Notes: generated by a model not told the origin, from the letters alone. A stretch of DNA of 64,000 nt from Pseudoruegeria sp. SK021 (GCF_002119405.1 NZ_MTBG01000011.1:38636-102635), one strand, 5' to 3'; shown: positions 9,591-19,653, counted from the first letter of the stretch. Numbers and translations: made by a program.

Positions 9591-9938
9591 ATGTTCGATT
9601 TCTCTGCCCTGCTAACCGCCGCTCAGACTTGGAACAAAGCAGCGTTTGCGTATGGGCAGATGGTGATCACGGCCAATGTGGTGATCCAACGCCGGTGTAT
9701 GCAAATGGCGCTTGGAACCATGAAGCCGGAAGAAGCCGCGCGGATGGTGCTTGAAAAGCCTGCTGCGATGGCAAAATTATTTGAGATGGCGGCGCGAGCC
9801 CATGCGGCACAGCGCGGCACAGCAGCAGTGGCGCTTGCGGCAATTACGCCCATCGGTGCCAAAACAGCGTCTAACGCCAAGCGGTTGAGCGGTCCCAAGA
9901 CTGCATCCCGTCGTGGCAGCGGCCCCACCAAGGGCTGA
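9591..9938 (+). CDS. Small helical protein of phasin-like composition in the spc operon
   Basis: This 115-residue product is not a ribosomal protein. It is rich in Ala and predicted helical (WNKAAFAYGQMVITANVVIQRRC), with a basic Ser/Gly/Lys tail. The composition resembles small phasin-like or so-called antifreeze-like proteins annotated in Rhodobacteraceae, but no motif proves a function. I chose the ATG at 9591, after the terminator hairpin; an earlier in-frame TTG at 9537 would place the hairpin inside the gene. It interrupts the usual rpmD-rplO adjacency. Confidence 0.6.
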   Translation: MFDFSALLTAAQTWNKAAFAYGQMVITANVVIQRRCMQMALGTMKPEEAARMVLEKPAAMAKLFEMAARAHAAQRGTAAVALAAITPIGAKTASNAKRLSGPKTASRRGSGPTKG

Positions 9939-10198
9939 CGCGCAGTGGCCGCTTAGCGGTCGTGCAACATGCGTTTCCGGCGATCCTGGCTCGGTGGGCA
10001 GCGATGTCACCAGAGGGATTTCCCGAGAGGTGCTTGATCCTCGCGCTAGGCGCGTGTATCAGGCGCGATGTTCCGGTCTCGGCCGGAGCCAGACGACCAA
10101 GACACTTTGCGGGCCGATGGCCTGCATCCTGATTAGAAACGCCGAGTCTGCCTCACACCGTCGCTGGTAGGGCATGTCCGGCATAGGAGTTAAGCGAC

Positions 10199-10672
10199 AT
10201 GAAACTGCATGAACTGCACGACAATCCCGGCGCCACCAAAAAGCGCAAGCGCATCGGTCGCGGTCCGGGTTCCGGCACTGGTAAGACCGGTGGTCGCGGG
10301 ATCAAGGGTCAAAACTCGCGTTCGGGTGTGGCGATCAATGGGTATGAAGGCGGCCAAATGCCCCTCTACCAGCGGTTGCCTAAGCGCGGCTTCAACAAGC
10401 CGAATCGGAGAGCATACGCCGTCATCAACTTGGGCCTGATCCAGAAGTTCATCGACGCGGGCAAGCTCGACGCAAGTGCGCCGATCACCGAAGACGTGTT
10501 GGTGTCGACTGGCGCGATCCGGCGCAAGCTGGACGGTGTTCGCATCCTTGCAAAGGGCGAATTGACCACAGCGGTCACCTTGACCGTCACTGGCGCATCG
10601 GCTTCGGCCATTGAGGCCGTTTCGAAAGCAGGCGGTTCACTGACGGCCACTTCGGCGGTTGCGGCAGAGTAA
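10199..10672 (+). CDS. rplO: 50S ribosomal protein L15
   Basis: L15 (157 residues) is a late-assembly protein with a Gly/Arg-rich extended N-terminus ([22 protein letters not shown]). TAGGAGT precedes the start by about 7 bases. A 260-base spacer without a clear gene separates it from the small gene upstream. secY follows after about 100 bases. Confidence 0.97.
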   Translation: MKLHELHDNPGATKKRKRIGRGPGSGTGKTGGRGIKGQNSRSGVAINGYEGGQMPLYQRLPKRGFNKPNRRAYAVINLGLIQKFIDAGKLDASAPITEDVLVSTGAIRRKLDGVRILAKGELTTAVTLTVTGASASAIEAVSKAGGSLTATSAVAAE

Positions 10673-10774
10673 ACGGTTGTGGGCGGCGTAATTGCCGCTT
10701 ACATCTTTCTCAGGTTTTCCAGCGCCGCCGATCCGGAAGCCGGGTCGGCGGCGCAACGTTGAAAGAGACACAGC

Positions 10775-12136
10775 ATGGCATCGGCTGCGGAACAAATGGC
10801 GGCGAACATGAGCTGGGGCGCCTTCGGGAAGGCGACCGAGCTCAGGCAGCGCATCCTCTTCACCATCGGACTTTTGATGGTCTATCGGCTGGGAACGTAT
10901 ATTCCTGTGCCCGGCATCGACGGCGGGGAATTGCGCGCCTTTATGGAGCAGGCCTCGGCCGGCATCGGCGGCATTCTGAACATGTTCACTGGCGGCGCGA
11001 TCAGCCGGATGGGCATTTTTGCGCTCGGCATCATGCCTTATATTTCTGCCTCGATCATTATTCAGCTGTTGGGCTCCATGTGGGCGCCTCTGGAGCAGTT
11101 GAAAAAAGAAGGTGAGCAGGGCCGCCGCAAGATGAACCAGTACACGCGCTACGGCACCGTGCTGCTGGCGACGTTCCAAGCCTACGGTCTGGCGATCAGC
11201 CTCGAATCGGGCGGTTTGGTCACCGATCCCGGTTGGTTCTTCCGCATTGCCTGTATCATCACGCTGGTCGGCGGCACCATGTTCCTGATGTGGCTGGGTG
11301 AGCAGATCACCGCTCGCGGCATCGGCAACGGCATCTCTTTGATCATTTTCGTCGGTATTGTTGCCGAACTTCCGGCCGCACTGGCACAGTTCTTCAGCCA
11401 AGGTCGCTCTGGCGCAATTAGCCCTGCAGTGATTATTGGCGTGCTGATCATGGTTCTGGCGCTGGTGGCCTTCGTCGTCTTTATGGAGCGCGCGCTGCGC
11501 AAAATCCACATCCAGTACCCGCGCCGCCAAGTTGGCATGAAGGTCTATGATGGTGGTAATTCGCATCTGCCGATCAAGGTCAACCCGGCTGGGGTCATCC
11601 CGGCGATCTTCGCCTCGTCACTGCTGCTGTTGCCGACCACGCTGGCGACCTTCTCGGGCAATCAGACCGGTCCGGTCCTGTCCACGATCTTGGCCTATTT
11701 CGGCCCTGGTCAGCCGCTGTACCTGCTGTTCATGACCGCAATGGTGGTGTTCTTCACCTATTTCTACACCCAGAACGTTGCATTTAAGACGGATGAAGTT
11801 GCGGACAACCTGAAGAACCAGAATGGCTTTGTTCCGGGCATTCGGCCCGGCAAGCGTACGGCCGAGTATCTGGATTACGTGGTTGCCAGGGTTCTGGTCA
11901 TTGGCTCGGCCTATTTGGCCCTCGTGGTCCTGTTCCCTGAGATTTTGCGGTCGCAATTGGCGGTGCCGTTCTACTTCGGTGGTACGTCGGTCTTGATCGT
12001 GGTGTCGGTCACCATGGACACCATCCAACAGGTTCAGTCGCATATGCTGGCGCATCAGTATGAAGGCCTGATCGAGAAATCTAACCTTCGGGGGAAGAAG
12101 CGTTCCTCCGCTAGAAAGGGACCCTCCCGTCGATGA
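10775..12136 (+). CDS. secY: Preprotein translocase subunit SecY
   Basis: SecY (453 residues) is the channel of the Sec translocon in the inner membrane. Ten hydrophobic segments are visible, as are the family motifs [12 protein letters not shown] near TM1, the [11 protein letters not shown] segment and the cytoplasmic loop [12 protein letters not shown] that contacts SecA and ribosomes. The start [14 protein letters not shown] is typical. Its stop overlaps adk by 4 bases. Confidence 0.97.
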   Translation: MASAAEQMAANMSWGAFGKATELRQRILFTIGLLMVYRLGTYIPVPGIDGGELRAFMEQASAGIGGILNMFTGGAISRMGIFALGIMPYISASIIIQLLGSMWAPLEQLKKEGEQGRRKMNQYTRYGTVLLATFQAYGLAISLESGGLVTDPGWFFRIACIITLVGGTMFLMWLGEQITARGIGNGISLIIFVGIVAELPAALAQFFSQGRSGAISPAVIIGVLIMVLALVAFVVFMERALRKIHIQYPRRQVGMKVYDGGNSHLPIKVNPAGVIPAIFASSLLLLPTTLATFSGNQTGPVLSTILAYFGPGQPLYLLFMTAMVVFFTYFYTQNVAFKTDEVADNLKNQNGFVPGIRPGKRTAEYLDYVVARVLVIGSAYLALVVLFPEILRSQLAVPFYFGGTSVLIVVSVTMDTIQQVQSHMLAHQYEGLIEKSNLRGKKRSSARKGPSRR

Positions 12137-12777
12137 ATATTATTCTACTGGGGCCTCCGGGGGCCGGTAAGGGAACGCAAGCCAAGCGCCTGGTCGAAGA
12201 ACGTGGCATGGTGCAGCTGTCCACCGGGGACATGTTGCGCGAGGCCCGCACGTCGGGCACCGCCATGGGCAACAAGGTTGCGGCCATCATGGATGCTGGC
12301 GAACTGGTGACGGACGCAATCGTGATCGGCCTGATCGAAGAAAAGCTGCAGGGCGATATCGGCGGCGGCGTGATCTTTGACGGCTTCCCGCGGACCTTGG
12401 CGCAAGCCGATGCTTTGTCCGAGATGCTGACCCGCAATGGTCAAACTCTGGACGCGGTTGTCGCGATGGAAGTCAACGATCACGAACTGATCGAGCGGAT
12501 CACCGGGCGCTTTACCTGCGCCAAGTGTGGGGCAGGGTATCACGACGCGTTCAAGCTGCCCGCTGCCGAAGGTGTCTGCGATGTGTGTGGCGGAACCGAG
12601 TTTACGCGCCGCAAGGATGATAACGAGGAAAGCCTGCAAACCCGGCTGACCGAATACTACAAGAAGACGTCGCCGTTGATCGGTTACTACCATGCCAAGG
12701 GCCAACTTGCTTGGGTTAAGGGGCTTGGATCGATGGATGACGTCGCCGGAGATATAGCCAAGGTTTTGGATGCTTGA
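12133..12777 (+). CDS. adk: Adenylate kinase with Cys4 lid
   Basis: Adenylate kinase (214 residues) converts AMP and ATP to two ADP in the cytoplasm. The P-loop [10 protein letters not shown] lies at residues 7-16 and the segment [10 protein letters not shown] follows. The lid has two CxxC pairs (CAKC, CDVC), the zinc-binding form common in Gram-positives and many alphaproteobacteria. The secY-adk pairing with 4-base overlap is the standard arrangement. Confidence 0.97.
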   Translation: MNIILLGPPGAGKGTQAKRLVEERGMVQLSTGDMLREARTSGTAMGNKVAAIMDAGELVTDAIVIGLIEEKLQGDIGGGVIFDGFPRTLAQADALSEMLTRNGQTLDAVVAMEVNDHELIERITGRFTCAKCGAGYHDAFKLPAAEGVCDVCGGTEFTRRKDDNEESLQTRLTEYYKKTSPLIGYYHAKGQLAWVKGLGSMDDVAGDIAKVLDA

Positions 12778-12898
12778 CGAAACCGTGATCCCACGGACTT
12801 GACGACTCGTAAAAATATCCATAAGCCGACGCTTCTCATATGAGAATCGGTCCGCCGGTGCCGCAAGGCATGGTCGGACCGGAGTGAATACTTCTGAG

Positions 12899-12917
12899 GC
12901 CGGACCTCACGTCCGGC
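12899..12917 (+). promoter_or_regulatory. Leader hairpins upstream of rpsM
   Basis: The 196-base adk-rpsM spacer contains a 7-bp hairpin (12899-12905 with 12911-12917, loop CUCAC). Just before it, at about 12848-12881, lies a longer imperfect stem whose outer 7 bp are perfect. There is no U-run. These could be leader structures for control of the alpha operon; no homology to the E. coli S4 pseudoknot is claimed. Confidence 0.4.
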
Positions 12918-12973
12918 TAAAGTTGTGAAAAAAGGTTCTGGGGTTACGGAACCGCAACGAAAGGACAGACCAC

Positions 12974-13342
12974 GTGGCACGTATTGCCGGCGTAAACATC
13001 CCGACCAACAAACGGGTTCCAATCGCCCTTACATATATTCATGGCATCGGCCCGTCTGGCGCTGCGCAAGTTTGCGAAGCTGTCGGCATCGATGCGACTC
13101 GTCGTGTTAACGAACTCAGCGACGCCGAAGTTCTGGCGATGCGCGAGTTTATCGACGCGAATTTGACTGTCGAAGGCGACCTGCGCCGCGAAGTTCAAAT
13201 GAACGTCAAGCGTTTGATGGATCTTGGCTGCTACCGCGGTCTGCGCCATCGTCGTGGTCTTCCGGTGCGTGGTCAGCGGACCCACACCAACGCGCGTACC
13301 CGCAAGGGCCCTGCAAAAGCCATCGCTGGCAAGAAGAAATAA
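12974..13342 (+). CDS. rpsM: 30S ribosomal protein S13
   Basis: S13 (122 residues) contacts the P-site tRNA and bridges to the 50S subunit. The start codon is GTG at 12974 ([21 protein letters not shown]) with GAAAGGAC upstream. The C-terminal [19 protein letters not shown] motif is intact. It opens the alpha operon with rpsK, rpoA and rplQ; rpsD is absent here, as is usual in this group. Confidence 0.97.
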   Translation: MARIAGVNIPTNKRVPIALTYIHGIGPSGAAQVCEAVGIDATRRVNELSDAEVLAMREFIDANLTVEGDLRREVQMNVKRLMDLGCYRGLRHRRGLPVRGQRTHTNARTRKGPAKAIAGKKK

Positions 13343-13357
13343 GGGGGCGCACAGATC

Positions 13358-13753
13358 ATGGCACGCGATACCAAAACACGCACGACCAAGAAAAAAGAAC
13401 GCAAGAACATCGCCGCTGGTGTGGCGCATGTGAACTCGACGTTCAACAACACCAAGATCTTGATCTCGGACGTTCAGGGCAATGCAATCGCATGGTCCTC
13501 GGCTGGGACCATGGGCTTCAAAGGCTCGCGTAAGTCGACGCCTTACGCCGCTCAGCTTGCCGCAGAAGACGCTGGCAAGAAAGCTCAGGATCACGGCGTT
13601 AAGACCATCGAAGTCGAAGTGCAGGGCCCGGGTTCGGGTCGTGAAAGCGCGCTGCGCGCTTTGGCGGCTGTCGGGTTCAACATCACCTCGATCCGCGACG
13701 TGTCGCCGATTGCGCATAACGGCTGCCGGCCGCCCAAGCGCCGCCGCGTCTGA
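13358..13753 (+). CDS. rpsK: 30S ribosomal protein S11
   Basis: S11 (131 residues) lines the mRNA exit in the platform. The segment [15 protein letters not shown] and the C-terminal [18 protein letters not shown] are diagnostic. It is followed by a terminator-like hairpin and then rpoA. Confidence 0.97.
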   Translation: MARDTKTRTTKKKERKNIAAGVAHVNSTFNNTKILISDVQGNAIAWSSAGTMGFKGSRKSTPYAAQLAAEDAGKKAQDHGVKTIEVEVQGPGSGRESALRALAAVGFNITSIRDVSPIAHNGCRPPKRRRV

Positions 13754-13773
13754 CACACGGCAAACATTGGCTG

Positions 13774-13801
13774 GGCCGCTCCGTCAGGAGCGGCCGGCTT
13801 T
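13774..13801 (+). terminator. Hairpin between rpsK and rpoA
   Basis: A perfect 9-bp stem (13774-13782 with 13787-13795) with loop GUCA is followed by GGCUUUUG. It resembles an intrinsic terminator or attenuator. rpoA lies about 70 bases downstream and is normally cotranscribed with rpsK, so read-through or processing is more likely than full termination. Confidence 0.6.
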
Positions 13802-13868
13802 TGTCATTTTATCCTCGGGTGTTCCCGACTTCGGACATGAGACGGGAACGAGCATGGAGGCGACAGGC

Positions 13869-14885
13869 ATGATCCAAAAAAATTGGCAAGAACTTATCAA
13901 ACCGACGCAACTGGACATTCGTCCGGGTGCGGACCCGCAGCGCAAGGCGACCGTGACAGCAGAACCGCTGGAGCGCGGCTTTGGCTTGACCATGGGCAAC
14001 GCATTGCGCCGGGTTCTGATGTCGTCGCTTCAGGGCGCCGCCATTATCAGCGTTCAGATTGATAACGTTCTGCATGAATTCTCCAGCGTTGCTGGCGTTC
14101 GCGAAGACGTGACCGACATCGTTCTTAATCTTAAGGGCGTTGCGATCCGGATGGAAGCGGAAGGCCCGAAGCGGGTGTCGATCTCGGCCAAAGGGCCGGG
14201 CGTCGTGACCGCAGGCGACATCTCGCAGACCGCCGGGATCGAGGTTCTGAACCGCGATCACGTGATCTGTCACTTGGATGACGGCGCTGATCTGTTCATG
14301 GAACTGACCGTCGGCACCGGCAAAGGCTATGTCGCGGCGGACAAGAACCGTCCCGAAGATGCGCCCATCGGTCTGATCCCGATCGACGCGATCTATTCGC
14401 CGGTCAAGCGCGTCAGCTATGATGTGCAGCCCACCCGTGAGGGCCAGGTGCTGGACTATGACAAGCTGACACTGACGCTGGAAACCGACGGGTCGATCAC
14501 CCCGGATGATGCCGTGGCTTATGCTGCGCGTATCCTTCAGGACCAGTTGCAGATCTTCGTCAACTTCGACGAGCCGGAACCGGCCCGCGCGGACAACGAA
14601 GATGATGGGCTGGAATTCAACCCGTTGCTTCTGAAGAAGGTCGACGAGTTGGAGTTGTCGGTCCGTTCGGCAAACTGCCTGAAGAATGACAACATCGTCT
14701 ATATCGGCGATTTGATCCAGAAGACTGAAGCAGAAATGCTGCGCACCCCGAACTTCGGCCGCAAGTCCTTGAACGAGATCAAGGAAGTGCTGTCGGGTAT
14801 GGGTCTGCACCTTGGTATGGACGTCGAAGATTGGCCGCCTGAGAATATCGAAGACATGGCCAAGAAGTTCGAAGACCAGTTCTAA
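13869..14885 (+). CDS. rpoA: RNA polymerase alpha subunit
   Basis: RpoA (338 residues) dimerises to seed RNA polymerase assembly. The N-terminal domain includes [17 protein letters not shown]. The C-terminal domain, about residues 250-338, has [19 protein letters not shown], which contains the Arg that contacts UP-element DNA. The ATG at 13869 is preceded by GGAGG at 13856-13860; an ATG at 13854 overlaps this site and is rejected. The length matches alphaproteobacterial RpoA. Confidence 0.97.
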   Translation: MIQKNWQELIKPTQLDIRPGADPQRKATVTAEPLERGFGLTMGNALRRVLMSSLQGAAIISVQIDNVLHEFSSVAGVREDVTDIVLNLKGVAIRMEAEGPKRVSISAKGPGVVTAGDISQTAGIEVLNRDHVICHLDDGADLFMELTVGTGKGYVAADKNRPEDAPIGLIPIDAIYSPVKRVSYDVQPTREGQVLDYDKLTLTLETDGSITPDDAVAYAARILQDQLQIFVNFDEPEPARADNEDDGLEFNPLLLKKVDELELSVRSANCLKNDNIVYIGDLIQKTEAEMLRTPNFGRKSLNEIKEVLSGMGLHLGMDVEDWPPENIEDMAKKFEDQF

Positions 14886-15034
14886 AAGATTTGCGGCAGG
14901 TGCCTTTGGTGCCTGCCGCATCGCCACACGGTACCGCGCCGTTGGCATGAAGACCCGGGCACTTCTGCCCCAATAAGGAGCGCGCCCGACACGCATCGGG
15001 GGCCGGACAAAGTACAATCAAAAGGACTTGACCC

Positions 15035-15457
15035 ATGCGTCACGCACGAGGATACCGCCGCCTGAACCGCACGCACGAGCACCGCAAGGCGCTCTGGGCG
15101 AACATGGCTGGCTCGCTCATCGAACATGAGCAGATCAAGACGACCTTGCCGAAGGCAAAGGAATTGCGTCCGATCATCGAAAAGCTGATCACCCTTGGCA
15201 AGCGCGGCGATCTGCACGCACGCCGTCAGGCTGGCAGCCAGTTGAAGCAGGACGCCTATGTGGCGAAACTGTTTGAGGTGCTTGGACCGCGCTACAAAGA
15301 CCGTCAGGGTGGCTATGTCCGCGTTCTGAAGGCTGGCTTCCGCTATGGCGACATGGCACCGATGGCGATCATCGAATTCGTAGACCGCGACGTTTCGGCC
15401 AAAGGCGCTGGCGACAAGGCTCGCGTTGAAAGCGAACTGGCGAACGCCGAAGACTAA
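15035..15457 (+). CDS. rplQ: 50S ribosomal protein L17
   Basis: L17 (140 residues) closes the alpha operon. [24 protein letters not shown] and the central [18 protein letters not shown] are typical. The C-terminus [18 protein letters not shown] is a short charged extension. A stem of inverted repeats (GCGGCAGG, 14892-14899) lies in the rpoA-rplQ spacer. A strong terminator follows. Confidence 0.97.
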   Translation: MRHARGYRRLNRTHEHRKALWANMAGSLIEHEQIKTTLPKAKELRPIIEKLITLGKRGDLHARRQAGSQLKQDAYVAKLFEVLGPRYKDRQGGYVRVLKAGFRYGDMAPMAIIEFVDRDVSAKGAGDKARVESELANAED

Positions 15458-15484
15458 GTTTTTCTTGGGGTGACCCGGGACGAC

Positions 15485-15517
15485 AGCCCTGCGCCTTTGG
15501 CGCGGGGCTTTTTCTTT
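15485..15517 (+). terminator. Intrinsic terminator of the ribosomal cluster
   Basis: An 11-bp stem (15485-15495 with 15499-15509, one G-U pair) with a UUU loop is followed directly by UUUUUCUUUU. This is the clearest intrinsic terminator in the window and marks the end of the ribosomal supercluster. Confidence 0.9.
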
Positions 15518-15587
15518 TCCTGTGCTGCGCGTTAGTGTGGGGCAGGGCTGTCTGGCCCGCTGGTTAGGCCTGTTCAGGAGGGTGACA

Positions 15588-16895
15588 ATGGATTTGTTTG
15601 GCGCCACGCCGGTTCCGACCACTGAGGGACACCGCCCCTTGGCCGACCGGTTGCGGCCTGCAACCTTGTCCGAAGTGATCGGGCAGCAGTCTTTGCTGGG
15701 GCCGGAAGGCCCGCTGGGGGCGATGCTGGCATCGGGTCGGTTGGGATCGCTCATTTTATGGGGGCCGCCTGGTGTCGGCAAGACCACTATTGCCCGGTTG
15801 CTGGCAGATCAGACCGATTTAAGTTTCGTCCAGATCAGCGCGATCTTTAGCGGCGTCGCGGACCTGAAAAAGGTGTTCGAGGCTGCACGCATCCGGCGGC
15901 AGACCGGGCAGGGCACCTTATTGTTCGTCGACGAGATTCACCGCTTCAACAAGGCGCAACAAGACAGCTTTCTGCCACATATGGAAGACGGCACCCTCGT
16001 TCTGATTGGCGCGACGACCGAGAATCCGTCTTTTGAGTTGAACGCCGCGTTAATGTCCCGGGCGCAGGTGCTGGTGCTGGAGCGGCTTGATGCCTCTGCG
16101 TTGGACACTTTGGTTGCGCGGGCCGAGGCGGATCTGGGTCTGCCTTTGCCGTTGACGGAAGAAGCGCGACTGGCGCTGCTTGAGATGGCCGATGGCGATG
16201 GCCGGGCGCTGCTCAATTTGGTGGAGACGGTCCAGTCTTGGGCGGCGCCCGCTCCGCTGGACCCCAAGGCTCTGTCGGCGCGGCTGGCCCGGCGCGCGGC
16301 GCAATACGATAAATCCGGCGATGCCCATTACAACCTGATCTCGGCACTGCATAAATCTGTGCGTGGCTCCGACCCGGATGCGGCGTTGTACTGGTTCGCG
16401 CGAATGCTGGAGGGCGGCGAGGACCCGCGTTATTTGGCTCGGCGTCTGACCCGAATGGCGGTAGAGGATATCGCCCTCGCCGATCCGCAGGCGCAGGCCT
16501 TTTGTCTGTCGGCGTGGGATACCTATGAACGGTTGGGCAGCCCCGAGGGCGAGTTGGCCTTGGCGCAGGCGGTGATCTATCTGGCCTTGGCCCCGAAATC
16601 CAACGCTGGCTATGTGGCCTACAAGGCGGCACGGGCTGCCGCAAAACAGACCGGCTCGACCCCGCCGCCAAAACATATTCTCAACGCCCCGACAGGGTTG
16701 ATGAAGGCGCAAGGCTACGGTGATGGCTATGCCTATGACCATGATGCGGAAGATGGATTTTCCGGTCAGGATTTCTTCCCCGAGGCGGTGGGCCGTTTGG
16801 ACCTGTATCAGCCCGTGGAACGCGGATTTGAGCGGGATCTGGCCAAGCGGGTAGCTTATTTTGCTAAATTAAGAGCAAAGCGGCAGGGTTGTTGA
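15588..16895 (+). CDS. rarA: Replication-associated recombination protein A (MgsA-type AAA+ ATPase)
   Basis: RarA (435 residues) is a DnaX/RuvB-like AAA+ ATPase acting at stalled replication forks. The Walker A GPPGVGKT (residues 59-66), Walker [15 protein letters not shown], sensor [12 protein letters not shown] and the C-terminal MgsA domain ([25 protein letters not shown]) are all visible. The ATG at 15588 is preceded by AGGAGGGT; an in-frame TTG at 15522 is discarded. In related genomes it precedes crcB and rluC, and here it precedes a crcB remnant. Confidence 0.95.
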   Translation: MDLFGATPVPTTEGHRPLADRLRPATLSEVIGQQSLLGPEGPLGAMLASGRLGSLILWGPPGVGKTTIARLLADQTDLSFVQISAIFSGVADLKKVFEAARIRRQTGQGTLLFVDEIHRFNKAQQDSFLPHMEDGTLVLIGATTENPSFELNAALMSRAQVLVLERLDASALDTLVARAEADLGLPLPLTEEARLALLEMADGDGRALLNLVETVQSWAAPAPLDPKALSARLARRAAQYDKSGDAHYNLISALHKSVRGSDPDAALYWFARMLEGGEDPRYLARRLTRMAVEDIALADPQAQAFCLSAWDTYERLGSPEGELALAQAVIYLALAPKSNAGYVAYKAARAAAKQTGSTPPPKHILNAPTGLMKAQGYGDGYAYDHDAEDGFSGQDFFPEAVGRLDLYQPVERGFERDLAKRVAYFAKLRAKRQGC

Positions 16896-16926
16896 CATTG
16901 CACCACGACAAGGAAAGACACGGCCC

Positions 16927-17091
16927 ATGATCTGGACGGTACTGCAAATAGCCCGTGGTGGGGCTGTCGGCGCTTTTGGGCGCGATTCGTCCTGTGTGAC
17001 GACCGCGCGGCTGTATGCTCTAAGTTCAATCCCAATTTTATTGCTGGCGCGTCGCGCTGGCCTGTCTCTAAGCCGGAGTGTGATGGCATGA
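16927..17091 (+). pseudogene. crcB: Internally deleted crcB (fluoride channel) remnant
   Basis: A 54-codon open frame begins MIWTVLQIARGGAVGAFGRD, matching the CrcB N-terminal GGxxGAxxR motif, and then jumps to a hydrophobic LYALSSIPILLLA...GLSLSRSVMA end like the last CrcB helix. CrcB channels have about 120-130 residues and four helices. The middle, with the conserved GT..vN..G and TTFSTF motifs, is absent. The ribosome-binding site (AAGGAAAG), start, frame and the 4-base overlap with rluC are preserved, so this looks like an in-frame deletion. The gene is too short to be an active fluoride channel; a residual role in coupling translation to rluC is possible but unproven. Confidence 0.75.
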
Positions 17092-18134
17092 GTGGCGTGC
17101 AAACCCTGATCGTCGGCGCCGACGAAGCCGACCAGCGGCTGGATCGCTGGTTCCGTCGGCATTTCCCGCAAATTTCGCAGGGACAGATCGAGAAATACTG
17201 TCGAAAGGGCGAAATCCGAGTCGATGGCGGTCGTGTCAAAGCGGCCTCGCGGATCGTGCCGGGGCAAAGCGTGCGTGTGCCGCCCTTGCCGGATGAACGC
17301 GCCGCCGCGCCGCTATACGTGCGCAAGACCATCTCGGATGACGACGCCCAGATGATGCTGGACTCTGTCATCTACCGGGATGACCATCTGATCGCGATCA
17401 ACAAGCCGCCGGGACTGCCCAGTCAGGGCGGCAGCAAACAGACCCGGCACGTTGACGGCCTTGCCGAAGCTCTGCGCTTTGGGCTGGAGGACAAGCCGCG
17501 CTTGGTGCACCGGTTGGACAAGGACACGTCCGGCATCCTGTTGCTGGCACGCACACAGCGCATGGCGTCCGAATTGACCCGGGCGTTCCGGGCGCGGGAC
17601 ACGCGCAAGCTGTACTGGGCCGCCGTGGCTGGTGTGCCGCCGCGCCGTATGGGCACGATCCGTTATGGTCTGGTCAAGGCACCGGGGCATGGCTCACGCG
17701 GTGAGGGCGAAAAAATGCTTTGCCTGCATCCCGATGACGTTGCGAACACGCCGGACGCCAAGCACGCACAGACCGATTATGCGGTGTTGTCGGCGCTGGC
17801 AAAGCGGCTGGCTTGGGTCGCGCTGGTGCCTGTGACCGGCCGGACGCACCAATTGCGGGCGCATATGGCAGAACTGGGCCATCCGATTATCGGGGACGGC
17901 AAATATGGCGGCTCGGGGCAAGAGAACCAAGGCGACGGCTGGGGAGCGCAACTGGGCGGAGAGATCTCGCGCAAGCTGCATCTTCACGCCCGCAGCCTGA
18001 GCCTGACCCACCCGGCCACTGGCGCCCGGCTGAACCTGACTGCGCCATTGCCGGATCACATGGCGCGGACGTGGTCCTATTTCGATTGGCGGGCCGCCGA
18101 CGTTCCAGCGGACCCGTTTGAGGATCTGGCATGA
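17088..18134 (+). CDS. rluC: 23S rRNA pseudouridine synthase, RluC/RluD family
   Basis: The 348-residue enzyme has an N-terminal S4 RNA-binding domain (about residues 16-75, DQRLDRWFRRHFPQISQGQI) and a RluA-type catalytic domain. HRLDKDTSG (141-149) holds the catalytic Asp144. In E. coli RluC modifies U955, U2504 and U2580; specificity here is inferred. It starts inside the stop of the crcB remnant and its own stop overlaps the next gene by 4 bases. Confidence 0.92.
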   Translation: MSGVQTLIVGADEADQRLDRWFRRHFPQISQGQIEKYCRKGEIRVDGGRVKAASRIVPGQSVRVPPLPDERAAAPLYVRKTISDDDAQMMLDSVIYRDDHLIAINKPPGLPSQGGSKQTRHVDGLAEALRFGLEDKPRLVHRLDKDTSGILLLARTQRMASELTRAFRARDTRKLYWAAVAGVPPRRMGTIRYGLVKAPGHGSRGEGEKMLCLHPDDVANTPDAKHAQTDYAVLSALAKRLAWVALVPVTGRTHQLRAHMAELGHPIIGDGKYGGSGQENQGDGWGAQLGGEISRKLHLHARSLSLTHPATGARLNLTAPLPDHMARTWSYFDWRAADVPADPFEDLA

Positions 18135-18820
18135 GTGCTGCCGTTAAATTGGCGGTTTTCGACGTGGATGGCTCCTTGGTCGACAGTCAGGCGCATATCT
18201 ATGCCGCCGTCTGCGCTGCGTTTGATGCCAGCGGGCTGGCCATCCCACAGCGCGAAGCGGTGCATCAGATCATTGGCCTGTCGCTGCCGACCGCGATCGC
18301 GTGCTTGGCACCGGGTCTGTCCAATGCAGCACTAGAAGACGTGCTTACGTTGTATAAAGATGCCTATGTTGGCATGCGCGAAGCCGATGGCGATGGGTCT
18401 TCCCCGCTGTTCCCCGGCGCGCGCGAGATGCTGATGTCCCTGGCCGCGCGAGACGATTTGCTTTTGGCCGTGGCCACCGGAAAATCGCGACGCGGCTTGG
18501 ATCACGTGCTTCAGATGCATGGACTGACCGCGTTGTTTGACAATACCCAAGTGGCGGACCTGCATCCGTCCAAGCCGCATCCGGCAATGTTGGAAACGGC
18601 CTGTTACGCGGCAGATTGCGCCGCCGCCGATACGGTAATGATTGGCGATACCGTCTTTGATCTTGAGATGGGACTGGCGGCGGGCACTAAGACCATTGCC
18701 GTCACGTGGGGCTATCATTCGGCTGATGCGTTGCGGGCTTGCGGGCCGGATGCGGTGGTCGACACTATGGCGGAACTGGAGCAGGCGGTTCTTCGAATTC
18801 TGGCAGGTACGGATGTTTGA
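18131..18820 (+). CDS. HAD-superfamily phosphatase (Gph-like)
   Basis: This 229-residue protein has the HAD motif DVDGSLVDS with nucleophile Asp11 and acid Asp13, a helical cap and the motif IV region MIGDTVFDLEMG. It resembles phosphoglycolate phosphatase or beta-phosphoglucomutase-type HADs; the substrate cannot be told. It overlaps rluC by 4 bases and the next gene by 8, so it is in the rarA-rluC operon. Confidence 0.88.
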   Translation: MSAAVKLAVFDVDGSLVDSQAHIYAAVCAAFDASGLAIPQREAVHQIIGLSLPTAIACLAPGLSNAALEDVLTLYKDAYVGMREADGDGSSPLFPGAREMLMSLAARDDLLLAVATGKSRRGLDHVLQMHGLTALFDNTQVADLHPSKPHPAMLETACYAADCAAADTVMIGDTVFDLEMGLAAGTKTIAVTWGYHSADALRACGPDAVVDTMAELEQAVLRILAGTDV

Positions 18821-19523
18821 CGCGAAACGGAAACGATTCTGGACGGCGGCTTCGGCGCGCCCTGAATCGACGGGCTTTGGTATTTTTCTGGACGAGCGTC
18901 CGGTCAAGACGCCGGGCAAGATGCCTTTGGTGGTGCCGACAGAATCCTTGGGCGTTGCAATCGCGGCCGAATGGGACGCGCAGCAAGATCGCATTGATCC
19001 CGGCGCTATGCCAATGACCCGGATGGCCAATACTGCGATCGACAAGGTCCGCTTGCGGATGCCGGAAGTGGCCGAGGTGGTTGCCGAATATGGCGGCTGT
19101 GATCTGCTGTGTTATCGGGCTGAGGGGCCCGAGGAACTTTGTGCGCGTCAGCAGCAGGCGTGGGATCCGCTTCTGGACTGGTCTGCCACCGTTCAAGGCG
19201 CGCCTCTGAACGCGGCGGCGGGGATTGTTTATGTCGATCAACCGCCAGCCAGCGTCAGTAAACTGGCGGCACGTGTGCACGCCATGTCATATTGGGAACT
19301 GGTGGCCTTCCATGATTTGGTCGCGCTCAGTGGTTCGCTTGTGATCGCGTTGGCGGCAATCGACAAGGTTAGGCCGGTGTCCGAACTTTGGGATTTGTCC
19401 TGTCTGGACGAACACTATCAAACCGAGGTCTGGGGCGAGGACACGCTGGCTCTTGCCTCCGCGGCAATCAAAGCTACGGCGTTTCAAGATGCTTACAGGT
19501 TCTTCGAATTTGTCCAAATATAG
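18813..19523 (+). CDS. ATP12-family F1-ATPase assembly chaperone
   Basis: The 236-residue product begins MFDAKRKRFWTAA and has the ATP12 features LDERPVKTPGK, VAEYGGCDLLCYRA and WDPLLDW. In mitochondria ATP12 escorts the F1 alpha subunit; alphaproteobacteria carry homologues presumed to do the same. The start at 18813 gives the usual N-terminus and overlaps the HAD gene by 8 bases. An upstream in-frame start inside the HAD gene is rejected. Confidence 0.9.
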   Translation: MFDAKRKRFWTAASARPESTGFGIFLDERPVKTPGKMPLVVPTESLGVAIAAEWDAQQDRIDPGAMPMTRMANTAIDKVRLRMPEVAEVVAEYGGCDLLCYRAEGPEELCARQQQAWDPLLDWSATVQGAPLNAAAGIVYVDQPPASVSKLAARVHAMSYWELVAFHDLVALSGSLVIALAAIDKVRPVSELWDLSCLDEHYQTEVWGEDTLALASAAIKATAFQDAYRFFEFVQI

Positions 19524-19569
19524 CAATACCGCCTAATTTTTGGGCATATTTTCCATCTTTTCCCGGCGT

Positions 19570-19653
19570 TTATGCCTGACGTTAAGTCAATTTTCACCGC
19601 AAGAGTTGACGGAACGTGATGCCATTGCGCACAAAAGTGATCGTCAGGCGTAA
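19570..19653 (+). promoter_or_regulatory. Inverted repeat upstream of aapJ
   Basis: Two 12-base arms (19570-19581, TTATGCCTGACG, and 19642-19653, CGTCAGGCGTAA) are inverted repeats with one mismatch, separated by 60 bases. They lie in the AT-rich 201-base region before aapJ. A TTGACG hexamer at 19606-19611 lies between the arms. They could be paired operators for a dimeric regulator of the transporter or the base of a long stem. Both readings are inference. Confidence 0.5.

Noticed and set aside
13809..15017. 402-codon minus-strand frame over rpoA
   Set aside because: Shadow of rpoA with no recognisable domain.
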